NCBI GenBank assembly: GCA_030749225.1 | Contig: JASMKO010000116.1 | Span: 1-52,132 of the forward strand | DNA from: Verrucomicrobiota bacterium | Lineage (GTDB): Bacteria; Verrucomicrobiota; Verrucomicrobiia; Limisphaerales; UBA1096 | Reading direction: 5' to 3' | DNA length: 52,132 nucleotides | Shown: in pieces, positions 16,401-24,792 of the stretch | How the letters are laid out: every line of letters starts with the position of its first letter | Numbering within the stretch: the stretch's first letter is position 1 | Notes under the pieces: model-generated | What the model was told of the DNA's origin: nothing | The model's database searches: none | What the model saw: only the letters and a program-made list of their open reading frames with translations | Position numbers and translations under genes: made by a program

Positions 16401-19400
16401 ATGTTCGAAGGCAATCCATTCCCAGGTCTCCGTCCATTTGAGTTCGACGAAAACTACCTGTTCTTCGGTCGCGAGGAGCAGGTGGCTCAGCTGCTGCAGC
16501 GACTGGGTAACACCCGTTTTCTGGCTGTCGTCGGTGCGTCCGGTAGCGGCAAGTCTTCACTTGTCCGGGCTGGTCTGCTCCCCGAGCTGCATGGCGGCAC
16601 CATGACCAGCACCTCGATCGCTTGGGAACTTTCCATTATGCGGCCCGGTGGTGATCCGTTGACCAAGCTCGCCCAAGCGTTGGTTGAGTCGAATTTGTTC
16701 GGCGATGTCAGCGAGGAAAATATATTGCAGACCCGGGCCACGCTTAGTCGGAGCGGCCTTGGACTCATTGAGGCCTACCGTCAATCCGACATCGAGGAGG
16801 GTTCCAATCTTCTTTTGCTCGTCGACCAGTTTGAGGAGATCTTCCGATTCCGCCAAAGCGGGGAAAAGGCAGGGCAGGAAGCTTCCCATTTTATCCAGTT
16901 GTTGCTGGAGACCGCTCGCCAAACAGATATCCCCATCTTCATCATCCTCACCATGCGTTCTGATTTCTTGGGCGACTGTGCGGAGTTCAAAGGCTTGGCC
17001 GAGGCGGTCAACGAGGGCGAATATCTGATCCCCCGCCTCAATCGCAAGCAGCGCGCTCGTGCGATCGAGGGGCCGGTTAAGGTTGGCGGCGCAGAGATTT
17101 CCCCCCGCTTGAAACAGCAGTTGCTGAATGACATCGGGGATGATCCGGATCAATTGCCCATCCTGCAACACGCCCTCATGCGCATGTGGGCCTATTGGCA
17201 AACGAATTCTGAAAAAGGCAAGGTACTGGATCTTGAAGATTACGACGCCATTGGTCGAATGGCTGAAGCTTTATCACGCCATGCGGACGAGGTTTATGAA
17301 GAGTTGCCTGATGACGATCATCGGTTGCTCTGCATGAAGCTGTTCAAGGCGATCACCGAGAAACAGGCCAACGGTCGCGGTATACGCCGCCCCCTGCCGT
17401 TTGGGGAGATCGATGAAATCACCGGCCACCAACGCGACAAGATGCTGACTGTGATTGACGCCTATCGGCCGACTGGCCGGACATTCATCATGCCAGGTGA
17501 AAGCGTCAAGATACACGACAAGATCATTATCGATATTTCCCACGAAAGCCTCATGCGCGTTTGGCAGCGCCTAAAGAATTGGGTGAACGATGAGGCTGAT
17601 TCCGCGCGAATTTACATTCGTCTGTGTGAGACGGCTCAACTCCACAACAGAGGGGAGGCCGGTTTCTATCGTGATCCTGATCTCAAGATTGCCTTGGCTT
17701 GGCGGGACAACAACAAGCCGAACGCCAACTGGGGAAGCCGTATCAATAATAGTTTTGAATTGGCCATGCGCTTCCTCGGCGACTCAAGGGAGGATTTTGA
17801 GGCGGAACAAAAAGCCAAGGAGCAGGCCCGAAAACGCGAATTGGAACAGGCCAAGGCCTTGGCTGAAGCAGAAAAAGAACGCGCCGAAATCCAAAGAAAA
17901 TCAGCCAAGCGCAACAAAGTCTTCGCCGGCGTCCTCTTTCTTCTCGCCGTCTTCGCTGGCGTCATGGCCTACCAAGCAACCCAATCAGAGCAACGCGCTG
18001 TTTCTTCCGAAATTGCGGCTAAAAACTCTCTTAGCGATTCCAAATTGCAGGAAAGTGAAATATTAGTAGATTTGAATGAACCACAAAACGCAATAGCATT
18101 ATTAACAAGCTCATATAATAAAAACCAAGATTATCCAATTCTTTTAGATAGAGTATTTTCAATCACTGATACTCAAAATATCGCAAATTATGAGGGAACA
18201 GTTATTGATTCTAAAGCTCATACACTTCTGGACCCTAGGGGGTTTATATATGAACCAATTTTGCATACAGTTGCATTACTGCATAAGGAAAAAGGTAAAT
18301 CTTTTGTAAGCGTCTATGATTTACATTCGGAAAAGCAACTTTTTAGAACCCCAATTTTAGACATAGCAGAGTCAGTGAATTACACCCTAGACGGTAGGCA
18401 CATTGTTGTTTCCGGAAAAGAAAAGCAAGGGAAATGGGATGGAGCTATAGTTTACGAGGTAAGAACAGGGAAAGAGATAAGAAGGATAGAAACAACCCCA
18501 TCTCCTGCTCTTTTTGGAGCAATCTCAAATGATTTGAAAGATTTGCTTGTTGGAACAAGTAGGGGTGAAGTCTTTCACCTTAATGATGACGGTGAAAGGG
18601 ATAATATATTAAAAGTTGATGGTGATATTTGGGAAGTGAGAATCCATCCTAAAATGAGAAAAGTTGCTATTGTTGAAAGCATCAACAAATCTTCCTATAA
18701 ATTTCATTATAGCAATTTAGATAACAAAAAGACAAAGCTCTTATATTCATCTCCCGAAGAAGAAGTAAGTTATTGGAATCAGTGCCGCTTTTCCCAATCC
18801 GGGAATTATCTAATTTTACATGGTGGGGGTGATTTAATGGGGTCACTCGTCATTTATGATGGGAATACAGGGAATCAAATACTTAAAAATGAAAGCGATC
18901 ACAAAGGTGCTGTATTTGAAGCAATGTTTAGCCCTGACGAAACATTAGTTGCCACTACTTCGCGGGATCGTTCACTCAGGCTTTGGAATCTAATCACATT
19001 GAGTAAATATGGTAAAGTAATGAGCCATAATACAGAAGTTTGGAGGGGGATGTTTAGCCCAGACCAAAGCAAGTATGTAGCTTTTGGCTCAAGCGCGGAC
19101 TTAGCTGTTTGGGATATAGAATCCGGTCAACTAACACACAGTTTTATAAAACATGAAAAGCCTATAATAATGGCTGCTTTTTCTAAGGACGGCAAATATG
19201 TATACGCCGGATCTTCTAGTGGGGAAATTCATAAATGGAAAATAGATGAAAATTCTCGGCAGCCTATATTGTTTACGCATGACAGTCGAATTCTGAACTT
19301 TGTGGTAGATCAAAAAACTGGTCTAGTTGCCACTTCAGCTGAAGATGGACTACTTAAATTATGGAATCCAGACTCGCTAAAGCTAGAACGGGTTTTGACC

Positions 19401-20741
19401 GTTGAAAAAGATCCAATCTTAAATGGTAATGCTTGGTTTATGGCCCTAGATAGGGAAGCAGATTTTCTTGGTACATTTTTGAATAAAAGTCCATGGAATT
19501 CATTAAGTTTTAAATTATGGTCTTGGCCTGAACTGGATCTTATAAAACACTACGATCTCCCCCCGGACACAAGTTTAACTGCCTTTTCTAGTAATGGTAA
19601 TCAATTTGCTTATTCAAATCTAGAGACATTTCGTTTGTCAATTTTTGATATTGATTCAGATGAAATTATTCACACTATTACAGATCATGGAGATCAAATA
19701 TTTGGGATTAATTACAGTAGAGACGGGAAGTATTTAGCAACAGCATGCCTAGATGGATATGCCAGAGTTTACTCCACAGAAAATTTTAACATTGTTGGCG
19801 GCCCTTTTCCTTTTGGATTTAGTTATGGGGCTATGGTCGATTTTTCCATTGATAGTAAATATTTATTAGCAAGATCAAATTTAGGCAGAGATGCGAATAA
19901 TGCAGTCATATGGGATTTAGCAACGTCTAAAGAAAAGTTTCGTTTCAAACACAATAGTGGCATCTTTAAACATTCATTTTCTTTTGATGGAAAGCGGGTT
20001 TACACTTGTAGCAAGGATAATTATGTAAAAATGTGGGCACTAAACGATGGGGAGTTGCTTGGTGTTTTTAAGCATTCTGAACATGTTTTGGAGGCGAAGG
20101 AGTTCCAAGGGAATTCAGAAAGAATATTTACAGTAGATGAACTTGGTAATGCTAGAATATGGGATACCAAAAGCCAAAAAATTATAGATGGACCATTTCG
20201 AGGACTACCAGTTGAAAGTTGGCTGATGAAGGGTGAATTAATACCCGGCAGTAATGATTTTGCAACTAGCTATGGTAATAATTCTATAGCTTATTGGCCA
20301 TCTCCTGTTTCGCTTAACAAAGCAATCAAACCGGAAGGCAAAATGATTGAATTTTTTGAGAATTATGCAGGTGGGCAAATTGATAATAATTCCTCATTCA
20401 ATTTAAAGGATAGACATTCATTATTTAAAACAAAATCACTTAGTTCTTTTAAAGTTAATGGAGAAGAGTTAAATCGGTGGATAAATTGGAAAGCAAATAA
20501 TGCTGAGGAATCAATTACATATAAAGGCGACATTACTAGGCAAAAACTAACTGAATTTCTTTTATCTCAAAACACTATTGAAGCATTACAATTTGCTTTG
20601 ATAATAAGCCCAATGAACAAAATTATTATGGCCCAGTTGGGCAAGCAATTAACTAAAAAAGCAGATGATTTAAATCTAAATGAAAGTATGCGAGATTTTT
20701 ATCAAACAAGAGGACAATGGTATATTAAGTCTTCTGAATAG
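16401..20741 (+). CDS. nSTAND1 NTPase - transmembrane - WD40 protein (NLR-like sensor)
   Basis: The 1446-residue protein opens with NPFPGLRPF...FFGREEQ, the standard entry of nSTAND1 proteins. It has a P-loop GASGSGKSS (45-53), Walker B LLLLVDQFEE (137-146) and ISHESLMRVW (about 377-387). A charged coiled coil (about 470-505) leads to one transmembrane helix (about 507-527), and then a long WD40-like beta-propeller region (about 570-1330; for example FSPDETLVATTSRDRSLRLW). The C-terminal 100 residues are unrecognised. Such proteins oligomerise on ligand binding by the repeats. Base composition falls from about 55-60% GC to below 40% within about 60 bp near 18010-18060, suggesting a chimeric gene. 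Confidence 0.9.
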   Translation: MFEGNPFPGLRPFEFDENYLFFGREEQVAQLLQRLGNTRFLAVVGASGSGKSSLVRAGLLPELHGGTMTSTSIAWELSIMRPGGDPLTKLAQALVESNLFGDVSEENILQTRATLSRSGLGLIEAYRQSDIEEGSNLLLLVDQFEEIFRFRQSGEKAGQEASHFIQLLLETARQTDIPIFIILTMRSDFLGDCAEFKGLAEAVNEGEYLIPRLNRKQRARAIEGPVKVGGAEISPRLKQQLLNDIGDDPDQLPILQHALMRMWAYWQTNSEKGKVLDLEDYDAIGRMAEALSRHADEVYEELPDDDHRLLCMKLFKAITEKQANGRGIRRPLPFGEIDEITGHQRDKMLTVIDAYRPTGRTFIMPGESVKIHDKIIIDISHESLMRVWQRLKNWVNDEADSARIYIRLCETAQLHNRGEAGFYRDPDLKIALAWRDNNKPNANWGSRINNSFELAMRFLGDSREDFEAEQKAKEQARKRELEQAKALAEAEKERAEIQRKSAKRNKVFAGVLFLLAVFAGVMAYQATQSEQRAVSSEIAAKNSLSDSKLQESEILVDLNEPQNAIALLTSSYNKNQDYPILLDRVFSITDTQNIANYEGTVIDSKAHTLLDPRGFIYEPILHTVALLHKEKGKSFVSVYDLHSEKQLFRTPILDIAESVNYTLDGRHIVVSGKEKQGKWDGAIVYEVRTGKEIRRIETTPSPALFGAISNDLKDLLVGTSRGEVFHLNDDGERDNILKVDGDIWEVRIHPKMRKVAIVESINKSSYKFHYSNLDNKKTKLLYSSPEEEVSYWNQCRFSQSGNYLILHGGGDLMGSLVIYDGNTGNQILKNESDHKGAVFEAMFSPDETLVATTSRDRSLRLWNLITLSKYGKVMSHNTEVWRGMFSPDQSKYVAFGSSADLAVWDIESGQLTHSFIKHEKPIIMAAFSKDGKYVYAGSSSGEIHKWKIDENSRQPILFTHDSRILNFVVDQKTGLVATSAEDGLLKLWNPDSLKLERVLTVEKDPILNGNAWFMALDREADFLGTFLNKSPWNSLSFKLWSWPELDLIKHYDLPPDTSLTAFSSNGNQFAYSNLETFRLSIFDIDSDEIIHTITDHGDQIFGINYSRDGKYLATACLDGYARVYSTENFNIVGGPFPFGFSYGAMVDFSIDSKYLLARSNLGRDANNAVIWDLATSKEKFRFKHNSGIFKHSFSFDGKRVYTCSKDNYVKMWALNDGELLGVFKHSEHVLEAKEFQGNSERIFTVDELGNARIWDTKSQKIIDGPFRGLPVESWLMKGELIPGSNDFATSYGNNSIAYWPSPVSLNKAIKPEGKMIEFFENYAGGQIDNNSSFNLKDRHSLFKTKSLSSFKVNGEELNRWINWKANNAEESITYKGDITRQKLTEFLLSQNTIEALQFALIISPMNKIIMAQLGKQLTKKADDLNLNESMRDFYQTRGQWYIKSSE

Positions 20742-20800
20742 TTAATTTATAATAACAGAATTACTAATTGAATATTATCTTTAAGATTTCAGTTCAGATG
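18010..20800. other. AT-rich segment within the STAND gene
   Basis: GC content drops sharply inside the open frame. By hand count 17941-18000 is 60% GC, 18001-18060 is 38% and 18061-18120 is 27%. The AT-rich composition holds to about 20800 and rises again in the small downstream gene. Codons change accordingly (TTA, ATA, AAA, GAT become common). The border coincides with the end of the transmembrane segment and the start of the sensor repeats. Confidence 0.85.
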
Positions 20801-21112
20801 GTTGATGGACTTTGGTGCTATGATGATCCCAATTTCGGGGTTAAAGAACAGCCGCTTGTATTTGGGATGGATTTGATTTTGGAAAAGATGATCGATCATG
20901 TTGATGGTTTAGGAGATCGGTTAAATCTTGTTTTTTCGTCCATCCCGTTTCCGGGCTCGGAGTTTTGTCTCGGGTTTGTTCGCGAGGAGACGGAGGGGTT
21001 TGTATATCGCTGGGAGGAAAAGAACCTACAAGGCTGGCTCAGTCCCTCCCTCCGGAATTATTTTCCTGAACCACCGCCGAAGATTTATCTGCAGCTTTTG
21101 CCGATTGAGTAG
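20768..21112 (+). CDS. Small protein of unknown function, third gene of the TIR/STAND island
   Basis: A 114-residue product from TTG 20768, or 104 residues from ATG 20798 (MVDGLWCYDDPNFG). It has no signal peptide and no transmembrane helix. It contains the phrases DGLWCYDDPNFGVKEQPLV and LQGWLSPSLRNYFPEPPPKIY, which look like a conserved small-protein family with paired Trp/Pro blocks (possibly DUF6717-like, from memory only). It begins 27 bp after the STAND stop, in the same direction, so it may belong to the operon. Its function cannot be assigned. Confidence 0.65.
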   Translation: MNIIFKISVQMVDGLWCYDDPNFGVKEQPLVFGMDLILEKMIDHVDGLGDRLNLVFSSIPFPGSEFCLGFVREETEGFVYRWEEKNLQGWLSPSLRNYFPEPPPKIYLQLLPIE

Positions 21113-21131
21113 TTGATCTTGATTAAGAGCG

Positions 21132-22103
21132 TCAGACGGCTTTGAGCTTGGGGAGATCCTGTGAATCGACGAGGCCGATCGGTTCGCGTTTTGCGTTGAC
21201 TACGATGAGGTCGTCGATATTCCGCTCGTTGAAAATGTGGATAGCGTCGGCTGCTAAGGCGTCTTCGCGCAGGCAAATCGGCTTGCGGGTCATGACCTTG
21301 GCCAAAGGCTCCTCCAGCACTGCGTCACCCTTGGCCAAGTGACGGCGGAGGTCTCCGTCGGTGAAGACACCTGCCAGTTTGCCACTTTTATTGACTACAC
21401 TGATGCTGCCGGACTTGGCTTTTCCCATGACGAGCAGAGCGTCCTTAATGGTGGCCGTCTGATGGGCGACCGGATTGCGTGTTCCACTGCGCATGATGTC
21501 GGACACCTTGAGCAACAGTGCCCGTCCGATGGCACCGCTCGGGTGGCGCTTGGCAAATTCTGATTTTTTGAAACCGCGTGCGTCGAGCACGGCCATGGCG
21601 AGGGCGTCACCCATCACCAGTGAGGCGGTGGTGCTGGCGGTGGGGGCCATGTTGAAGGGGCATGCTTCCTTTGGCACTTTGACGTTGAGCACGACCTTGG
21701 CGTGTTGGCCCAGCGTGGAGCGCGGTGCGGCAGTCACGGCGACGATCTGCACGGCAAATCGCCTAATGGCAGGCAGCAGATTGATCAACTCGTCGGTCTC
21801 GCCGGAGTAGCTCAAGGCGAGCAGGATGTCGCCGTCGTTGAGGATGCCGAGGTCGCCGTGCATGGCGTCGACGGTGTCGAGAAGCACGGCGGGCGAGCCG
21901 GTGCTGGTGAAAGTGGCGGCGATCTTACGGCCGATGTTTCCTGACTTACCGACGCCAAGGACGACGATTTTTTGTCGCTTGGCCAAGGCGGCGACGATCA
22001 ATTTCACCGCCTGATCGAATGACTTGGTCAGTCGTGAGCGGACCGCCTTGACTGCGGCCAGTTCGACATCGAACACTTCACGGGCTCGCTTTACGTGCGA
22101 CAT
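21132..22103 (-). CDS. kdsD: D-arabinose 5-phosphate isomerase
   Basis: Interconverts ribulose 5-phosphate and arabinose 5-phosphate, the first step of KDO synthesis for lipopolysaccharide. The 323-residue product has an SIS domain (VLGVGKSGNIGRKIAATFTSTG, about residues 40-165; ALSYSGETDEL) with HPSGAIGR near residue 210, then two CBS domains (about 215-270 and 285-323), as in KdsD/GutQ. It is last in the scpA-scpB-pheA-kdsD operon, 9 bp after pheA. Confidence 0.95.
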   Translation of the reverse strand: MSHVKRAREVFDVELAAVKAVRSRLTKSFDQAVKLIVAALAKRQKIVVLGVGKSGNIGRKIAATFTSTGSPAVLLDTVDAMHGDLGILNDGDILLALSYSGETDELINLLPAIRRFAVQIVAVTAAPRSTLGQHAKVVLNVKVPKEACPFNMAPTASTTASLVMGDALAMAVLDARGFKKSEFAKRHPSGAIGRALLLKVSDIMRSGTRNPVAHQTATIKDALLVMGKAKSGSISVVNKSGKLAGVFTDGDLRRHLAKGDAVLEEPLAKVMTRKPICLREDALAADAIHIFNERNIDDLIVVNAKREPIGLVDSQDLPKLKAV

Positions 22104-22112
22104 ATAGCCAGG

Positions 22113-23174
22113 TCAGTCCCCGTTGGGGTAGGAGCCGAGAATCTTGACGAAGCGGCTGATGCGCTGGAGTTCCTCGATGGCGTTGGCCACTTTTTTGTCT
22201 TCGTAGTGGCCGTCGCAGTCGATGAAAAACAGGTATTCCCATGCCTTGCGCTTGCTTGGGCGAGATTCGATGCGGGTCATGTTGAGGCGGTATTTGCGGA
22301 ACGGCCCCATCACCTCGTGCAGGGCGCCGACCTTGTCCTCGATGCCGATGACGAGGCTGGTGCGGTCGTTTTTCGTGGAGGGACCGCACTTGCGGCCGAG
22401 CACGAAAAACCGGGTGGCATTCGCGGCGCTGTCCTGGATGTTGTGGTCGACGATCTGGAGGTTGTAGCGCTCGGCGGCGAGCGACCCGGCGATGGCGGCG
22501 CCGGCCTTGTCCTCGGCGGCCTTCTCGGCAGCGCGGGTGGTGGAGGAGGCCTCGATGACCTCGACCGACGGCAGGTTTTGCTGCATCCAGACGCGGCATT
22601 GAGCCAGCGCCTGCGGGTGGGAGTAAAGCCGGCGCACTTTCGTTCGGCGGTTAGCACGAACGAGGCAGTGCTGGATCGGCATTACGATCTGCGCAACGAT
22701 TTTAAGAGGACTATCGACGAACAGGTCGAGCGTGTGGGTGACCACCCCCTCAGTGGAATTTTCGATCGGCACCACGCCGTAGTCGGCCCGGTCCTTCTGT
22801 ACCTCGTCGAAGACGTCCTTGATAGTTTTCTGTGGCGTATAGCGCAGGCTCGACCCGAACCGCCGGATGGCGGCCAGATGGGTATAGGTGGCTTCCGGAC
22901 CGAGGTAGGCCACGGTGAGGGACTTTTCCAACGAGAGGGAGCAAGACATGATCTCGCGGTAGATTGACCTCATCGACTCATCGGGAATTGGGCCCTCGTT
23001 CAGCTTGGCCAAGCTTTCGAAGATCCGTCGCTCGCGGTGAGGCGCATAGATTTCCTGGCCAGCCTCGAGCTTGATTGCGCCGATGGCCAGCGCGTGTCCG
23101 GTGCGCTCGTTGAGCAGGCGCACCAGTTTCTTGTCGATGCCGTCGATGGCCTTGCGATGTTTCTCGAGGCTCAT
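22113..23174 (-). CDS. pheA: Bifunctional chorismate mutase / prephenate dehydratase
   Basis: Converts chorismate through prephenate to phenylpyruvate in phenylalanine synthesis. The 353-residue product has an AroQ-type mutase domain (residues 1-90: IDKKLVRLLNERTGHALAIG), a dehydratase domain (about 90-265: VAYLGPEATYTHLAA, VPIENSTEGVV, SHPQALAQC, NATRFFVLG) and a C-terminal ACT domain carrying the ESRPSKRKAWEY phenylalanine-binding motif, so feedback inhibition is likely. It starts 6 bp after the scpB stop. Confidence 0.95.
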   Translation of the reverse strand: MSLEKHRKAIDGIDKKLVRLLNERTGHALAIGAIKLEAGQEIYAPHRERRIFESLAKLNEGPIPDESMRSIYREIMSCSLSLEKSLTVAYLGPEATYTHLAAIRRFGSSLRYTPQKTIKDVFDEVQKDRADYGVVPIENSTEGVVTHTLDLFVDSPLKIVAQIVMPIQHCLVRANRRTKVRRLYSHPQALAQCRVWMQQNLPSVEVIEASSTTRAAEKAAEDKAGAAIAGSLAAERYNLQIVDHNIQDSAANATRFFVLGRKCGPSTKNDRTSLVIGIEDKVGALHEVMGPFRKYRLNMTRIESRPSKRKAWEYLFFIDCDGHYEDKKVANAIEELQRISRFVKILGSYPNGD

Positions 23175-23180
23175 GAGCGG

Positions 23181-23885
23181 TTATTCGTCGTCGTCGTCGT
23201 CGTCTTCATCCTCCTCCGAATCTTCATCGTCCTGCTCATCGTCGTCCTCTGCGGCCTCGTTGTCGAGAGGCAGTTGCTCCTGTGAATCGTCGTCTGGCAC
23301 GGTGGCGAGTTCGAGTTGGATGCGCCGCAGCTCTTCGGCGGCGGGGAGTTCCTCCAAGCCTTTTAGGCCGAAATGCTCGAGGAAGAACGTGGTGGTGCCG
23401 TAGAGACGCGGCCGGCCGGGGGCATCGGCTTCTCCGCGCACTTCGATCAGTTCGCGCTCGATCAGTGTTTGCACAACGCCGTCGACGGCAACGCCACGAA
23501 TCTGCTCCATCTCCGAGCGGGTGATTGGCTGACGGTAGGCAATGATGGCCAGCGTCTCGAGCGCGGGGTTAGACAGCTTGGGCGGGCGTGGTTTGGCCCC
23601 GACGAGCACCTGGAGCCAAGGGGCGTACTCAGGCCGCGTGACGAATTGCCAGTTGCCACCGACGCAGGCGAGGCGGTAGCTGCGGTTGGCGTTGTCGTGC
23701 TCGAGGGCAAGTTCTTCGAGCGCTTTCTCGACGGCGCGCGCGGTTGCCTTGGCGAACGGTGCGGTCAATTCTGCGTCGTCCGGCAGTTTCTCTGGCGTGT
23801 CGCGGAGCAGCGCGCGCAGTTCACCGATGCTCATCGGCTTTTGGGCCGAGAAGACAATCGCCTCGATGATCTGTTTAAGTTCCAC
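23181..23885 (-). CDS. scpB: Segregation and condensation protein B
   Basis: Partner of ScpA and SMC in chromosome condensation. The 234-residue product carries two winged-helix domains (IEAIVFSAQKPMSIGELRALL; PALETLAIIAYRQPITRSEMEQIRGV; GRPRLYGTTTFFLEHFGL), then an unusual C-terminal tail of about 35 residues made mostly of Asp and Glu. No ATG is available; GTG 23885 gives the conserved VELKQIIEAIVF start, while CTG 23894 would overlap the scpA stop. The tail is encoded by a TCG/TCC-rich microsatellite-like stretch (23184-23250). Confidence 0.92.
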   Translation of the reverse strand: MELKQIIEAIVFSAQKPMSIGELRALLRDTPEKLPDDAELTAPFAKATARAVEKALEELALEHDNANRSYRLACVGGNWQFVTRPEYAPWLQVLVGAKPRPPKLSNPALETLAIIAYRQPITRSEMEQIRGVAVDGVVQTLIERELIEVRGEADAPGRPRLYGTTTFFLEHFGLKGLEELPAAEELRRIQLELATVPDDDSQEQLPLDNEAAEDDDEQDDEDSEEDEDDDDDDE

Positions 23886-23890
23886 TGCGT

Positions 23891-24673
23891 TCAGGTTGGC
23901 ATCGTTTCCGGTTGCATTTGTTCCGACTCGAGCTGTTGCATCTCCACCGGGGCGATGGCGATCTCGATTTCGCCGAACGCGGCCGCCTGCGTGGTCCGCA
24001 ACTGCTTGAGGCGCACCAGCTCCAGCAGCGCGAGGAACGTGGCCACCACCTCGCCCCGACTGCATGCGCCGTCGAACAGCTCGCTGAACGTCAACCGATC
24101 CGCTTGGCCAAGCCGCCGCCGGATTACCACGATCTTCTCGCTGATGCTCCAGCGGTCGTCGACGATCTCGCTCCGCGCTGCCTCGCGCTTGGCCAAGCGC
24201 CAGAGCAGCTCGTTCACGGCCTCGACCAGATCGAAAATACCGGCCTCCAGCCGGTTGCCCATCGGAAGCGGCTCGATCGGGATGCTCCCGGGCCGCCGTG
24301 TGTAAACGTTTTGTCGCTCGAGTTCCAGCCTTTGGAGGTCTTCCGAGGCATCCTTAAACCGTCGGTACTCCACGAGCCGACGGATCAAGTCCCAGCGCGG
24401 ATCCTCGGCGTCCTCCTCCCCGGGATCCTCCACCTGCTCGTCCGCCGGCAGCAGTTCGCGGCTTTTGATGTACATCAGCGTGGAGGCCATGACGATGAAC
24501 TCGCCGGCCAGCTCGAGGTCAAGCCGCTGCATCAGTTCGACGTAGTCGATGAACTGTGTGGCCAGCTCGGTCATGTTCACCTCGTAAATGTCGACCTCCT
24601 GCTTTTTCACTAGAAAAAGGAGTAAATCCATCGGGCCTTCGAAGACCTTGAACTGTATCTTGAAGTGGGACAT
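23891..24673 (-). CDS. scpA: Segregation and condensation protein A (kleisin)
   Basis: The kleisin subunit bridging SMC heads. The 260-residue product shows the conserved N-terminal block FEGPMDLLLFLVKKQEVDIYEVNM, then MASTLMYIKSRELLP, an acidic linker and a C-terminal winged helix (EVVATFLALLELVRLKQL). ATG 24673 is preferred; the frame continues upstream without conserved residues. It heads the scpA-scpB-pheA-kdsD operon, divergent from nfeD. Two exact palindromes (24103, 24188) lie inside, the second extended to a 16-bp perfect palindrome at 24185-24200. Confidence 0.94.
   Translation of the reverse strand: MSHFKIQFKVFEGPMDLLLFLVKKQEVDIYEVNMTELATQFIDYVELMQRLDLELAGEFIVMASTLMYIKSRELLPADEQVEDPGEEDAEDPRWDLIRRLVEYRRFKDASEDLQRLELERQNVYTRRPGSIPIEPLPMGNRLEAGIFDLVEAVNELLWRLAKREAARSEIVDDRWSISEKIVVIRRRLGQADRLTFSELFDGACSRGEVVATFLALLELVRLKQLRTTQAAAFGEIEIAIAPVEMQQLESEQMQPETMPT
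24185..24200. repeat. Extended 16-bp iterated palindrome in scpA
   Basis: GCGCTTGGCCAAGCGC, a perfect 16-bp palindrome inside the coding sequence, where it supplies the Leu-Ala-Lys-Arg of the protein. Confidence 0.9.
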
Positions 24674-24792
24674 TCGCGGCGAACTGCGGGCTGTGCCGTC
24701 GGCGTACCGTAGTGGAGGCGGACGGCCCTTGGCAATCATCGTCTCCCTTGGTGGGCTTGCCGCCAGCGGTTCGAGTGGCTAATTTTGTCCGC

